A stretch of DNA of 64,000 nt from Chitinophagaceae bacterium (lineage in GTDB: Bacteria; Bacteroidota; Bacteroidia; Chitinophagales; Chitinophagaceae). Within the stretch, counting starts at the first letter, position 1. The number at the start of each line of letters is the position of its first letter. The position numbers were made by a program, and so were the translations under genes. Shown here one piece after another: positions 27,929-37,885 of the stretch. The stretch is taken from contig JAHBTL010000005.1 in NCBI GenBank assembly GCA_019638615.1, positions 1-64,000 of the forward strand, in the 5' to 3' direction. Below the pieces are notes generated by a model. It saw only the letters and a program-made list of their open reading frames with translations, did no database searches and was not told the DNA's origin.

Positions 27929-28857
27929 GTCCTGGTTTTTAATAACTCCTGTATTTCTTCTTTGGGAACAGGTAAGGCCGACATATTTGCTTTCAGCCAC
28001 ATTGAAAAATCCTTTTCGATATCATTGGTCCATCGCCTGTCAATCTGGCCTGGAGTATATTTGCCTTCCCGAAGCCGTTGATGACCAAACCGGTCTCTTA
28101 AGAGTACCAGTTCTCCTGTTTTAACTACTTTTTCTGCTAAATGGGGCGGGATGAATATTACACCATCCAGTTTTCCCAGCACGATGTCACCGGGCAATAC
28201 TGTTACTGCACCAATGCGAACAGGAATATTGATGCCGGTAAGCATCATTTCCTGCTGATAGGAAGGATGACTTCCTCTGATAAAAGAAGTGAATCCCGGT
28301 ATTGCTGCCAGTCCTTCCAGGTCACGGACCGTTCCGTTTATTACCACCCCGTTGCCTGATTTGGCAGCAATGGAAGTACCTAAATTGTCTCCAATGATCG
28401 GCCCGTTGTCTACCTTACCGTAAGAGTCCGCCACGTATACATCGCCTTTGCTCAACATGTCAATTGGCCAGGATACCATGTCCCCGATCCTCCCTTCCTT
28501 CTCCCCTTTTTTTTCTAACAGTTCTCTTACTTCACTCCGGAGTGGCATATATTGAGCTGTAAGCACACGGCCAACCAATGTTTCACCCGCATGTATATTT
28601 TTCCAGTGCTCTTCATATTGATGTGTATATCCTTCTCCTCTTAATACAGACCATGCCTGTTCAAGGGAGATCTTTTTCATTCGTTCCAGAATATTATCGC
28701 TCACTTTAGGACGCCCGTCAGGAAAACGCTCGCCCTTCCATTTAGATGTTATGGCAATAAGGTCTTCCCGGCTCAGTGTGAGATTTTGCGCATGTACATA
28801 TTGCAGGAAAAATAAAAAGACAGCTATAAAAAGCAGGTTGCTGGATTTCATATTCAA
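27922..28857 (-). CDS. secreted RraA-like aldolase-family protein
   Basis: 311 residues with a signal peptide (ends HAQ). The RraA/HMG-aldolase core is at about 120-260: GDNLGTSIAAKSGNGVVINGTVRDLEGL, with the Gly-x-Arg-Asp active-site pattern, and PVRIGAVTVLPGDIVLGKLDGVIFIPP. Extra N-terminal 90 residues distinguish it from E. coli RraA. RraA-like folds include 4-hydroxy-4-methyl-2-oxoglutarate aldolases; this one may cleave a sugar-acid-derived keto acid. Translationally coupled to the dehydrogenase gene downstream. Confidence 0.85.
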   Translation of the reverse strand: MNMKSSNLLFIAVFLFFLQYVHAQNLTLSREDLIAITSKWKGERFPDGRPKVSDNILERMKKISLEQAWSVLRGEGYTHQYEEHWKNIHAGETLVGRVLTAQYMPLRSEVRELLEKKGEKEGRIGDMVSWPIDMLSKGDVYVADSYGKVDNGPIIGDNLGTSIAAKSGNGVVINGTVRDLEGLAAIPGFTSFIRGSHPSYQQEMMLTGINIPVRIGAVTVLPGDIVLGKLDGVIFIPPHLAEKVVKTGELVLLRDRFGHQRLREGKYTPGQIDRRWTNDIEKDFSMWLKANMSALPVPKEEIQELLKTRTW

Positions 28858-28895
28858 ACTCTTTAGGTAACTAAATATTTTTCATGAGCACCAGG

Positions 28896-30338
28896 TCAGC
28901 TCCACCAAAGCGGAAGCCCGGCGCCTTCCATTTTTGGATTTGGCCTGCCATAAAAACCTGGTGAGAATGGAAATTTCTTTTCTATATTATCAATTAACTC
29001 CACGCCATATCCTGGTTTATCCGGAATCATAAGCCATCCGTTCTTAATTTCATACGGTTCTTTAAAAATCTCCCACTTCAATGGATTGTAGGTCATATTC
29101 GTCTCGCACATATGCCCACCCGGAACGCCCGCCACCAAATGAACATTCGAAATAGTAGTGAGTCCGCCTACCCAATTGTGTGGATCATATTTTCTTCCAT
29201 ATTTAGCCACCTCCTGACCGATATACCAACCTTCAGTTATCCCCGTATAATTAGTATCCGATTGTACTACATCCATTGCGCCCGAATTGATAAAAGGTTC
29301 TAACTGATACCGGTTCCAGCAATTTTCGCCACCCGATACCATTACCGAAGGCATCGCAGCTTTGATTGTAAGCAATTTCTCTACTACATCAGGAACATTA
29401 AATTCAAAGGGTTCTTCATACCAGTAAAACTTAAGACTTTCCAGGACAGGACAAAGTTCATTTACGATCGTATCCATATCCCAGGGGAACTTTTCAATGC
29501 AGAGCTTAAAGTCGGGACCTACAGCCTTGCGGAGATTTTCTAAGATCCGGACGTATTTCCCCATAGTCATCCCGCTGAATTTCCAGCTTGTGCCCTGCCG
29601 GAATTTAAAGGTGTCAAACCCAAGTTTTTTATAGCGAAGCGCCTCGGCAATAAGCGCCTCCTCTCCATTGTCGTACCATGCATGTTCAACGCCCCCGCTT
29701 GCATACATGTGAACTTTGCCGGACGGAAGCCTGTTTCCTGCCAATATCTTATATACAGGTTTACCAAGTGCTTTACCGATCACATCCCAGATCGCGTTAT
29801 TGACGCCAGCCCAGGCTCCCATCGCGGTCCGGCTATGCCCCTGGTTATTAGTGAGAAAATCTACATCAAAAACATTGGCTCCTTTTAAAAGCGGGGTTAT
29901 GAAAGTGTCCGTATAGTCTTTAATCTTATCCGGATAACAATAGGGACTACCTTCTCCAATACCAATAATTCCTTTATTTGTGAAGACCTGAACTAAAGCA
30001 GCGTCAGATTTCCATACAACTAATCCCCCCACACACCAGAGATATTTATCTTTAGGCGCCACATAAGATAAGGGAGTAACCCTGATGTCCGTAATTACAA
30101 TATGCTCGCGCTTTAGTCCTTCCGCAGGATGGGTACGTTTATCGGGAATATATTCATGAGACAGTTGTCCTAACTGGCCGGGAACTGCTAACTGACCTCC
30201 TGTTTCATACAATTTTTTCTTTTGGGGGTTATTTCCCTCCATGCCCCATGCGCTCAAAGCCATGCCCGATGCACAGGCTGCCGCACCAGTGGTGAGAAAA
30301 GAACGCCGCGAAAAAAACTTCCTTTTAGGATCACTCAT
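28896..30338 (-). CDS. Tat-exported enolase-superfamily (mandelate racemase-like) dehydratase
   Basis: 480 residues. Tat signal KRKFFSRRSFLTTGAAACASG, then the enolase-superfamily capping domain and barrel: KKLGFDTFKFRQG, KLCIEKFPWD, FYWYEEPFEF, SGGENCWNRY and DPHNWVGG. Metal ligands are expected in the EKF, EEPF and GGEN segments. Family members dehydrate or epimerise sugar acids. Neighbours include an amidohydrolase/lactonase-like gene and a sugar-acid-type MFS transporter, consistent with aldonate catabolism. Confidence 0.88.
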   Translation of the reverse strand: MSDPKRKFFSRRSFLTTGAAACASGMALSAWGMEGNNPQKKKLYETGGQLAVPGQLGQLSHEYIPDKRTHPAEGLKREHIVITDIRVTPLSYVAPKDKYLWCVGGLVVWKSDAALVQVFTNKGIIGIGEGSPYCYPDKIKDYTDTFITPLLKGANVFDVDFLTNNQGHSRTAMGAWAGVNNAIWDVIGKALGKPVYKILAGNRLPSGKVHMYASGGVEHAWYDNGEEALIAEALRYKKLGFDTFKFRQGTSWKFSGMTMGKYVRILENLRKAVGPDFKLCIEKFPWDMDTIVNELCPVLESLKFYWYEEPFEFNVPDVVEKLLTIKAAMPSVMVSGGENCWNRYQLEPFINSGAMDVVQSDTNYTGITEGWYIGQEVAKYGRKYDPHNWVGGLTTISNVHLVAGVPGGHMCETNMTYNPLKWEIFKEPYEIKNGWLMIPDKPGYGVELIDNIEKKFPFSPGFYGRPNPKMEGAGLPLWWS

Positions 30339-30396
30339 TTTTAAAATTTTTGTGGCATTATTTTTTTATCGCTGATCATCCTTCAGGTAAAAGAAT

Positions 30397-31494
30397 TTAT
30401 TTAACAGCCACATCCCATACTTTAGCCATTCTTGACTTACCTGAAGGACCTTCCACCCACAGAACAACTACGTACTTGCCAGGCCTGGCATACTCATGTA
30501 CAGGATGTTGTTCGGCAGATGTCTTTCCATCGCCAAAATCCCATTTCCATGAAGTAATATTTCCCCCGGACTCATCAGTAAAAGCAACCAACCGGCGGTT
30601 CATGTCTATTACAAAAAATGACCATCGCGCATCAATGGGTTTTAAAAACTTTTTTTCTAAAGGCATCAGCCGAAAAGGAAGCAGGAAGGTTGCATCGCCA
30701 TACATTTTTCGTTCCTTGCTCAATGTCCAGAATCCGTTATTGTTATGATTGCCCTTCGTGTTTACATCATCATAATCTATGATTGCCCAGCTAAGTCCAA
30801 TGGTTTTATTTTCTGTCAATACCGACTCAATGGCCCTGGAAGGGCCTTCATAGCCTGCATAATCAAAGGGGGTGATCCAAAACTCTAATGTCAGTCGCCC
30901 GGAATCACCCGGATTAAATGCATAATCGCAGGCAGCATTGGCATAAGGCAATTCCTTGATCCATGACTGGCTTCCCCACACAAAAGCCCATTCTTTTCCT
31001 TCGGCAGGCGTATATATATGATAGTTTTGCGCCTGCGTTCCCTGAAAAGAGAAGTAAGCATCCATCGGGTTTATATCTTTAATAGTATGAAAAGGGCTAA
31101 TGAAAGGACCGCCTGAGCGATCACCGTCAACCACCAGCTCAAAAATATCATTGTGCAGATCAGGCAATGAAAAATCCCAATAGTTATCATAGGCCTGGTA
31201 AAGAAAATACAACCTGTTCATTCCTTTTACCCAGCCTGCTTTTACTGTTGCATCTAAATTTTTTGGATTGCGAACCTTGTGCGCGCCACTATCCCTGTTA
31301 TCAATCAACTGATCTGTTCCCACACTGTATTCTTCCCCAACAATGTTCCAGTCATCTGCCTTTCCGTCAATAGCAGGGATCATGTTTGGCGGAAACTGGA
31401 ATACTTTAAATGACCTCTGATCCTGTGCAAATAAGATACCCGTATGCAGGTAAATAAATGCCGGCAGGCAAAGCAACCATCGAAAAAAGCGCAT
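30397..31494 (-). CDS. secreted CBM9-like/PKD-domain protein
   Basis: 365 residues with a signal peptide (ends LFAQ). The N-terminal ~260 residues resemble a carbohydrate-binding CBM9-type sandwich (MIPAIDGKADDWNIVGEEY; FELVVDGDRSGGPF; RLTLEFWITPFDY). A C-terminal PKD domain (SWKWDFGDGKTSAEQHPVHEYARPGKYVVVLWV) follows. Likely binds the polymer or glycan processed by this cluster. Two bases separate it from the next gene. Confidence 0.82.
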   Translation of the reverse strand: MRFFRWLLCLPAFIYLHTGILFAQDQRSFKVFQFPPNMIPAIDGKADDWNIVGEEYSVGTDQLIDNRDSGAHKVRNPKNLDATVKAGWVKGMNRLYFLYQAYDNYWDFSLPDLHNDIFELVVDGDRSGGPFISPFHTIKDINPMDAYFSFQGTQAQNYHIYTPAEGKEWAFVWGSQSWIKELPYANAACDYAFNPGDSGRLTLEFWITPFDYAGYEGPSRAIESVLTENKTIGLSWAIIDYDDVNTKGNHNNNGFWTLSKERKMYGDATFLLPFRLMPLEKKFLKPIDARWSFFVIDMNRRLVAFTDESGGNITSWKWDFGDGKTSAEQHPVHEYARPGKYVVVLWVEGPSGKSRMAKVWDVAVK

Positions 31495-31496
31495 AC

Positions 31497-32462
31497 CTAA
31501 AGTTTATAATGCCTTACAGCGTTGTCATAAAATAATTTCTTCTGATCTTCGAAGGAGCGGTTTTTAACCACTTGTTTTAAAAGATCAATCCATCCATGCA
31601 GCGTCATCCCTTTTAAGCACCAGGGCCAATCACTCGCGAACATTACCCTGCCGGCGCCAAAAATGTCAAAACAGTGATCAATTACAGGGGCCAGGTTTTC
31701 GGCTGTTACAGCATATCCCGGCATACGGGATACAAGCCCTGAAATTTTACATACCACATTTTTTTGAGCCGCAATAGCTGTTATGCCGGTTATCCATTCT
31801 TCGCGGGTATGGTCAGTGCTTGCAGGTGATATATCATGATCAAAAAACACTTTCGGATCCGCATTTCCACAATGGTCTGCCTGGAACCGGGTATCCGGGC
31901 ATAACTGTATCAACCGGGCCATATTGGGAAACCAGGCCGGGGGAACAATAAAATCAAACCTCATGTTCAGCTCACCCAAAAACCGGATATTATCAACAAT
32001 GCGGCTATCCAGTATAGATGCATCAGACCTGAATCCGGCCCTGATACCCTTGATACAATCTGTATTTTTAAACCGCGAAATATACGCCCTGAAATCGTCC
32101 TTATAAAGATCTGCCGAAACAACAGCTCCTGCAGTGGGGGCAGACCGGTCTTTGCAAAGCTCCATAGCATAAAGCGCTTCTTCGTATCTCCTGTCCGGCG
32201 CTACGGCAACCTCCATGTAAACCGCTTTTACAATATTCAGTCCTTTAATTGCCTTTTTGTATGCTGCAATTCCAAAGTTCCCTGCCACTGGAGGGTTTGC
32301 CCAATGCTTTCCAAACCGGTTAAAATCAACTAAATGCTGGTGAGTATCCACAATAAGGAGAGACGGCATATGCTTAAGCTCATCCGCATACAATAACGGG
32401 CTCCCCCCTAAAGAAGCTGCTGCCAGCACTGACACAGATTTTAAAAACGACTTTCGGTTCAT
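31497..32462 (-). CDS. amidohydrolase-2 family (lactonase-like) enzyme
   Basis: Start ATG 32462 (MNRKSFLKSVSVLAAASLGG, export signal), 321 residues. The metal-dependent hydrolase TIM-barrel pattern is VDTHQHLVD, FQADHCG and MFASDWPW. The group includes L-fuconolactonase and gluconolactone-type hydrolases. It sits between SusD and the CBM9/PKD gene in one long minus-strand operon. Confidence 0.85.
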   Translation of the reverse strand: MNRKSFLKSVSVLAAASLGGSPLLYADELKHMPSLLIVDTHQHLVDFNRFGKHWANPPVAGNFGIAAYKKAIKGLNIVKAVYMEVAVAPDRRYEEALYAMELCKDRSAPTAGAVVSADLYKDDFRAYISRFKNTDCIKGIRAGFRSDASILDSRIVDNIRFLGELNMRFDFIVPPAWFPNMARLIQLCPDTRFQADHCGNADPKVFFDHDISPASTDHTREEWITGITAIAAQKNVVCKISGLVSRMPGYAVTAENLAPVIDHCFDIFGAGRVMFASDWPWCLKGMTLHGWIDLLKQVVKNRSFEDQKKLFYDNAVRHYKL

Positions 32463-32489
32463 AGTAACTTTGCTGTATTGAATATATGT

Positions 32490-32640
32490 GTCGCGAAGGG
32501 CCTTCACAGCCAGGTAACTGTGCCCCCCGGCGAATCACCTGGCACCAGGGTCTCATGGCTGCCCGCAATAGCCTTGGGTGAAGGCCCCGGTGCAACTTTT
32601 GTGTCGCGGTGGGGTCTTCACGGCCAGGCGAATCACATGG
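32490..32640. repeat. dispersed intergenic repeat, copy 2
   Basis: Relative of 22520-22650; here a partial tandem duplication is visible, as cttcacagccagg recurs as cttcacggccagg about 110 bp later. Lies between the SusD stop and the amidohydrolase start. Confidence 0.55.
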
Positions 32641-32646
32641 TTACTA

Positions 32647-34245
32647 CTACGGCTCGTATCCTTCGTTTAGCAGCTTTTCATTAATCGGAATGTTCCAAAC
32701 AAAGCCTTTATCTGTGTAAGGCACAGTACCCGGCCCTCGGTCACCATTGGGAACATCCACTTTCAAACCTCTTAAATAATCAATACGATCTCCCTCACAA
32801 AACATTTCAATTACCCGCTCATCACTGATTATCTGTTCGGTAATAGTTGAAGCCGTAATGTAATGCGCTGAGGATTCGTAAGGCATGCCGGCTACACCTG
32901 CGTCCCACGCGCGTTTCCTTACAATATTTAAATCGCGTGCGGCACCATCTTTATCATCTGCCAGGAATAAACAGATAGACCTGGTAAGGTACATTTCAGC
33001 AAGCCTGATCTGGGGGACATTTGTATAATTTCCTTCGGGGCCTCTGTAATATTTATTGCTGATGATACTACGCCACTCCATATTCACCCTCTTATCATAA
33101 TAACGCCCGGGCAATTGTTGCGCCGGAGGAATATTTCCGGGTTCTCTGACAAACATCAATTGCGTAAATCGTTTATCTCTTTTAGCGGCTAAATTTATAG
33201 TGGTATCTGCTTTGGGGCTGGTCATCCATCCGAGCCTTTGCAGTACGGCAGGATCAAAATAAGTAGCTGTCCAATCGCAGGGCTTGCCATTAAATAAATT
33301 GGTAAAGCAGCTGGCATGTAAGTTTTGTCTGCCAACAATCTTGTCGTAACATGGGATATACATGATCGTTTCTCTTCCCCTGTCTAAAGTACTTTTATTG
33401 AATGCACTAATCGGGTCTTCACTTAAATCGTAATCTCCGCCATTCTCGTCAATCACCTCACCGGCGTACTGGGCAGCGTGCGGATAATCTCCCATAGCAA
33501 AATAAGCGCGGGACAACATTGCCGCAGCCGCAAATTTATTAGCCCGCCCCGCCTGGTATGCGGCGTGCATTTTGCCTGTTATATAACGCTCAGGCAATAA
33601 GTCGTGCGCTTTTTGAAAATCCGAAAGAATCTGATCCCATATCTCCTGTACAGTGCCTATTTTAGATTTTACTGCCAGGTCATAAGTAGTAGATGCAGCT
33701 GTGCGCAATGGAATCTGTTTCGCATCATTGGCTCCCCCCGGCACATAAGCATTTACAAAAAGGGTAGCGTTCATGTAATAAGCATATCCTCTTAAAAAGT
33801 AGAGCTCACCCATGATCCTGTCAAAATTATAGATTTTGTCATCGCTGCTTATATTGGGATATGGGCTGCCTCCATTATCTTCTACAAATTGCATTGCATC
33901 GTTAATGGACGCAATTACCTGGTAGGAGGTGGTGAATACCGCATCCACCCAATCTTTGTTGTTTTCCGTATCGCGGTACCAACCCCAGGCAGCATCCCCG
34001 GGGGTCGACCAGTCTACATCGTCTCCTACTGCGTTTTTGTACAAGTACCAGTAGTTGAATACATTACCCCAATCACCCAATGCAAAAAGCCTGCTATAAG
34101 CACCTCTTGCTGCCCTGTCAAATTCAGTAATAGTGGTCCACGGGCTTTCGGGAGGTCTTTGCAGCTCAAAGAAATCTTTTTTACAGGATGTGGCTGACCA
34201 CAATAAAAGAAAAATAAAAAATATATACTTTTTCATTTTGTTCAA
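32647..34245 (-). CDS. SusD/RagB family outer-membrane lipoprotein
   Basis: 532 residues. Lipobox LLLWSATSCKK, then the SusD helical (TPR-like) architecture: FDRAARGAYSRLF, MGELYFLRGYAYYMNATLFV, AAAAMLSRAYFAMGDYPHAAQYAGEVI and the C-terminal IRLAEMYLTRSICLFLADD. Binds substrate at the cell surface as the lid of the SusC transporter encoded directly upstream (2-nt gap). Confidence 0.95.
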   Translation of the reverse strand: MNKMKKYIFFIFLLLWSATSCKKDFFELQRPPESPWTTITEFDRAARGAYSRLFALGDWGNVFNYWYLYKNAVGDDVDWSTPGDAAWGWYRDTENNKDWVDAVFTTSYQVIASINDAMQFVEDNGGSPYPNISSDDKIYNFDRIMGELYFLRGYAYYMNATLFVNAYVPGGANDAKQIPLRTAASTTYDLAVKSKIGTVQEIWDQILSDFQKAHDLLPERYITGKMHAAYQAGRANKFAAAAMLSRAYFAMGDYPHAAQYAGEVIDENGGDYDLSEDPISAFNKSTLDRGRETIMYIPCYDKIVGRQNLHASCFTNLFNGKPCDWTATYFDPAVLQRLGWMTSPKADTTINLAAKRDKRFTQLMFVREPGNIPPAQQLPGRYYDKRVNMEWRSIISNKYYRGPEGNYTNVPQIRLAEMYLTRSICLFLADDKDGAARDLNIVRKRAWDAGVAGMPYESSAHYITASTITEQIISDERVIEMFCEGDRIDYLRGLKVDVPNGDRGPGTVPYTDKGFVWNIPINEKLLNEGYEP

Positions 34246-34247
34246 TT

Positions 34248-37200
34248 TTAAAATCTAACATTTATACCTACACTGGCAGAAAACAACTGGGGCAGATCCC
34301 ATGCAGTGACATACCCCTGCCCTTCCGGGTCCCATCCGGGATATTTTGTGAGCGTATATATATTTTCTACGGTACCATAAAGCCTCAGGCTTTTGAATAC
34401 CTTATGAAGCCGGGGGGATGAAGAGAACGTATACCCCAGGGTAACAGATTTCAATTTTACAAAGTCTCCTTTGAACATCCATTGATCCAACGGAACGCGG
34501 GGATCGCCCATGCCAACAATAGTTCCGTCTTCCATCTGGATATTATTCAACCAGTCCAAACGCTGGTATTGGGCTACATCCCCCGGCTTTTTCCAGTAAT
34601 TGTCTACAAAGCTTTCCGGTATAGCGCCCGTACCGGTTCCGCTGCCTTGAATCATATCCCGCCAGAAATGATCAAGAATATAATTGCCTCCGGAAAAAGT
34701 AACTAAAATGCTCAGGTCAAATGCTTTGTAATTGAACCTGTTGGTTACACCGCCATAATAGGTGGGCATGGCGCTCTTTCCCTTCTGATGAAAAAAATTC
34801 GTACTCATATTGGGGTTGGTAGCTAAAAGGGTAACCTCTTTGCCATTCGCATCTGTCAGCCGCCGGGTCTCACCTGTTTCATTGTAATAATCCTGGTCAC
34901 GGGCGTAAATCATCCTCAAGCCCGTTTGCGGATCAATTCCCGCTGATTCAGCCAGGAAATACTCCCGGATGCCATAACCTACTTTGGTAATAAAAGGAGA
35001 GGACACCATGCCGGTTCCTGCCTTATCCACCTGGGGAGTCAGTTTCTTAACCTCGTTATGGTTAAAGGATACATTGATTGCAGTTGACCATCCAAATTTT
35101 TTCGATGGTGAAAGGTTATAGGAAGTAACTGAAAGCTCAATACCCGAATTGACCAGGTCTCCTATATTTCCCCAGATGGTACTGATGCCTGCTGATGAGG
35201 GCAGCGCACTTTGCAAAAGAAGATCATGCACGTACTTGTTATAATAGGCAATCGAACCATTGATCCGGTGATTAAGGAAACCAAAATCAATCCCCAGGTC
35301 CAGGTTATTTGTTTTTTCCCACACCAGGGTTTTTACGCCAATGGATGACACCAGCGTTCCATCTGTACCCAATATGTCTGCACCGCCATAACCCAAACCG
35401 CCGCTGTAGTTTGTTACATCAAGCTTTCCCGGGATGTTCGCATTGCCTGTCTGACCATAACTGCCCCTGAGCTTTAAAAAGTTCTCAGCCCCGAACCTGC
35501 CCATAAACGCCTCATCCGATAAGATCCACCCTGCCGACAATGCTATAAAGTTGCCCCATCTGTAATCAGGCGTAAAAACTGAAGACCCGTCTCTCCTGAT
35601 GCTGATCCCCGCCATGTATTTGTCTTTAAACTTATAGTTGGCACGCCCGAAATAAGACCTCAGCATATTTTCGTCAGTTAATCCTGAAAACATATTGTCT
35701 TTTAAAGCCGGTGTACCCAGTTGCTGATAAGTTCCTACCAAACCCCGCCCCTGCATGGTGCGGATCCACCTGTTTCCCCTCTGGGATTCAGTTCCAGCCA
35801 CCATATCCAATGCATGATCGCCAAATCCCCTGCTATACTTCAAGTACAAATTATAGTTGATGTTCTTTGTGGTGGTAGCATCATCCTGGCCCAATGTGCC
35901 ATCATAACGAATATCGCCCGACACCCAAAAGTTTCTATTGGCCTGTATAACATCTGCCGACAACTCAGTTCTGGCTGACAGCCCCGTAACAAAGGGAATT
36001 GAATATTCTGCATACACGCTTGCCAAAACACGATACATATCCAGGCTTTCTACCAGGTTTGCGGGATCGCTGGTAGCCACGGGATTGTTAACATACGGAT
36101 TATAATAACGTGCAGGATCGGCAAGACTATATACCGGGTCAAAGGGTACCTTCACACTGTTCAACATGCTAAAGCCGCCTGCTGTTCCGCTTCTATTCCC
36201 ATCCTCGGAGGCCCCAGATCCTGGTGAGTTCTTGCCCCGGTTGCCCTTCGATAATGATGCGCTTACCTTTGTACCTATTAAAAGAGATTTTAGCGGCGTA
36301 AGATCCAGGTTAGCCCGCAGCCCATACCGTTGAAGGTCTTCTCCCAACATCACCCCTTTATCTTTTCTATAAGTGCCGGATACAAAAAAGCGCACTCCTT
36401 CATTGCCCCCGCTCGTTGAAAAATCAACGTTTTGAAAATTACCCTGCCGCATACCTGTTTTCAGCCAGTCCATACTGAGCCCCTCAGCTTGTTCGCGCGT
36501 CAGGAGCTCTGTTGCATATACCTTTTTGGAATAAAAATCATTCATATTAAATGCTCCTAATCCAAAACCTCCTTTTGCCTCATCTTTGATCTGAAACCAT
36601 TTTTTTGAATCGAGCAGAAAATGAACTTTTTGCAAAGGCAGCTCTGAAACTCCGGTACTGTAACCAACATTTAAAGATGCTTTTCCGGATTTCCCGGATT
36701 TTGTAGTCACTATTACCACGCCATTTGAGCCCCTGGAGCCATATATTGAAGTAGCGGCAGCATCCTTAAGCACATCAATAGACTGTATGTCTGCCGGGTT
36801 AATCAGATCCATAGGAGATTGCTCCGCAGAACCATTATTGGTAATGCCGGTATTGGTAACGATGGGCACTCCGTCAATTACCCATAACGGGCTTGTGCTG
36901 GCGCTGATAGAGCTCAACCCTCTGATTTTTATGTCTACTGTAGCTCCTAACCTTCCGGAACTGGTTTGAACGCTTACCCCGGCCGCCTGCCCTTGTAATA
37001 AGGAATTGAAGTTCGTGACGCCTGTAGGAGTTTCGAACACATCCGCTTTAATGGTTGAAACACTGCCGATAACATCGCGTTTCTTTTGCATGCCGTAACC
37101 CACCACTACTATGTCCTCCAATCCTGCAACAGACGGCTCCAATACCACTTCAAATATTGTTTGACTGGCCGCTTTAACGGTTTTGGTCTCGTATCCCACA

Positions 37201-37763
37201 AAAGAAAAAACCAGTTCCACATTATTCGTAGGCAGGGATAACAGAAACCTCCCATCGGCATTGGTTGTGGTACCCGCCTGTGTACCTTTAACCGTTACGC
37301 TTACACCTTCCAGCGGCTCATTTTTTGCATTGGTAACCCGGCCGCTGATATCAACAGGCGGTGGCATAGCTTTCAAAATATTTTCTACTGGCGGTACAAT
37401 TGCTGCTTCCTGTTTTATAACAATTATTTTACCGATGATCTGGTAAACAAGGAACTGGTCTTTCAAACAACGGTCCATTACTTCGGAAACGGGAGCATTC
37501 TTTACACTGATAGTAACCGGGCGGGCTTCTTTCAACATGGTTTCATCCCATATAAATGAAAATCCCGTTTGCAGCTTCACCTCGTTGAATACCCGCTCCA
37601 ACGAGGCGTTTTTAAGTGAGAGGGTCACCTTTTGGGCAAAGCTCTCCGCGTTCGCGCAGAGGCTTGCTGCGATCAATAATACTGTTAATTTCATCGCCAA
37701 CAGCGTTTGTTTTGGTATCCGGAGTAGCAAATACCCGGCAGTACAAAGAGCTTTTAAATGCAT
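34248..37763 (-). CDS. SusC/RagA TonB-dependent transporter with STN domain
   Basis: 1171 residues. N-terminal signal, STN secretin/TonB short domain (VTLSLKNASLERVFNEVKLQTGFSF), carboxypeptidase-like beta-sandwich (DISGRVTNAKNEPLEGVSVTVKGTQAGT), plug (VVVGYGMQKKRDVIGSVSTI, GSRGSNGVVIVTTKSG) and a 22-strand barrel ending in GINVRF. The STN domain marks a transporter that signals to a FecR anti-sigma factor, and a FecR/ECF pair lies just upstream. Imports the nutrient of this island; the substrate is unknown. An internal Met at residue 24 is an alternative start. Confidence 0.96.
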   Translation of the reverse strand: MHLKALCTAGYLLLRIPKQTLLAMKLTVLLIAASLCANAESFAQKVTLSLKNASLERVFNEVKLQTGFSFIWDETMLKEARPVTISVKNAPVSEVMDRCLKDQFLVYQIIGKIIVIKQEAAIVPPVENILKAMPPPVDISGRVTNAKNEPLEGVSVTVKGTQAGTTTNADGRFLLSLPTNNVELVFSFVGYETKTVKAASQTIFEVVLEPSVAGLEDIVVVGYGMQKKRDVIGSVSTIKADVFETPTGVTNFNSLLQGQAAGVSVQTSSGRLGATVDIKIRGLSSISASTSPLWVIDGVPIVTNTGITNNGSAEQSPMDLINPADIQSIDVLKDAAATSIYGSRGSNGVVIVTTKSGKSGKASLNVGYSTGVSELPLQKVHFLLDSKKWFQIKDEAKGGFGLGAFNMNDFYSKKVYATELLTREQAEGLSMDWLKTGMRQGNFQNVDFSTSGGNEGVRFFVSGTYRKDKGVMLGEDLQRYGLRANLDLTPLKSLLIGTKVSASLSKGNRGKNSPGSGASEDGNRSGTAGGFSMLNSVKVPFDPVYSLADPARYYNPYVNNPVATSDPANLVESLDMYRVLASVYAEYSIPFVTGLSARTELSADVIQANRNFWVSGDIRYDGTLGQDDATTTKNINYNLYLKYSRGFGDHALDMVAGTESQRGNRWIRTMQGRGLVGTYQQLGTPALKDNMFSGLTDENMLRSYFGRANYKFKDKYMAGISIRRDGSSVFTPDYRWGNFIALSAGWILSDEAFMGRFGAENFLKLRGSYGQTGNANIPGKLDVTNYSGGLGYGGADILGTDGTLVSSIGVKTLVWEKTNNLDLGIDFGFLNHRINGSIAYYNKYVHDLLLQSALPSSAGISTIWGNIGDLVNSGIELSVTSYNLSPSKKFGWSTAINVSFNHNEVKKLTPQVDKAGTGMVSSPFITKVGYGIREYFLAESAGIDPQTGLRMIYARDQDYYNETGETRRLTDANGKEVTLLATNPNMSTNFFHQKGKSAMPTYYGGVTNRFNYKAFDLSILVTFSGGNYILDHFWRDMIQGSGTGTGAIPESFVDNYWKKPGDVAQYQRLDWLNNIQMEDGTIVGMGDPRVPLDQWMFKGDFVKLKSVTLGYTFSSSPRLHKVFKSLRLYGTVENIYTLTKYPGWDPEGQGYVTAWDLPQLFSASVGINVRF

Positions 37764-37885
37764 AACTTTGCTTGGTTTTGGTTAATGAATAGATGGTCTT
37801 ACACGATTGTTATTATTGAGTTAACCCAAACTTCCGGCCAGGGGTGGTAGTGACACTTCTGGCTTTTATTTAGATTACCTGTTAA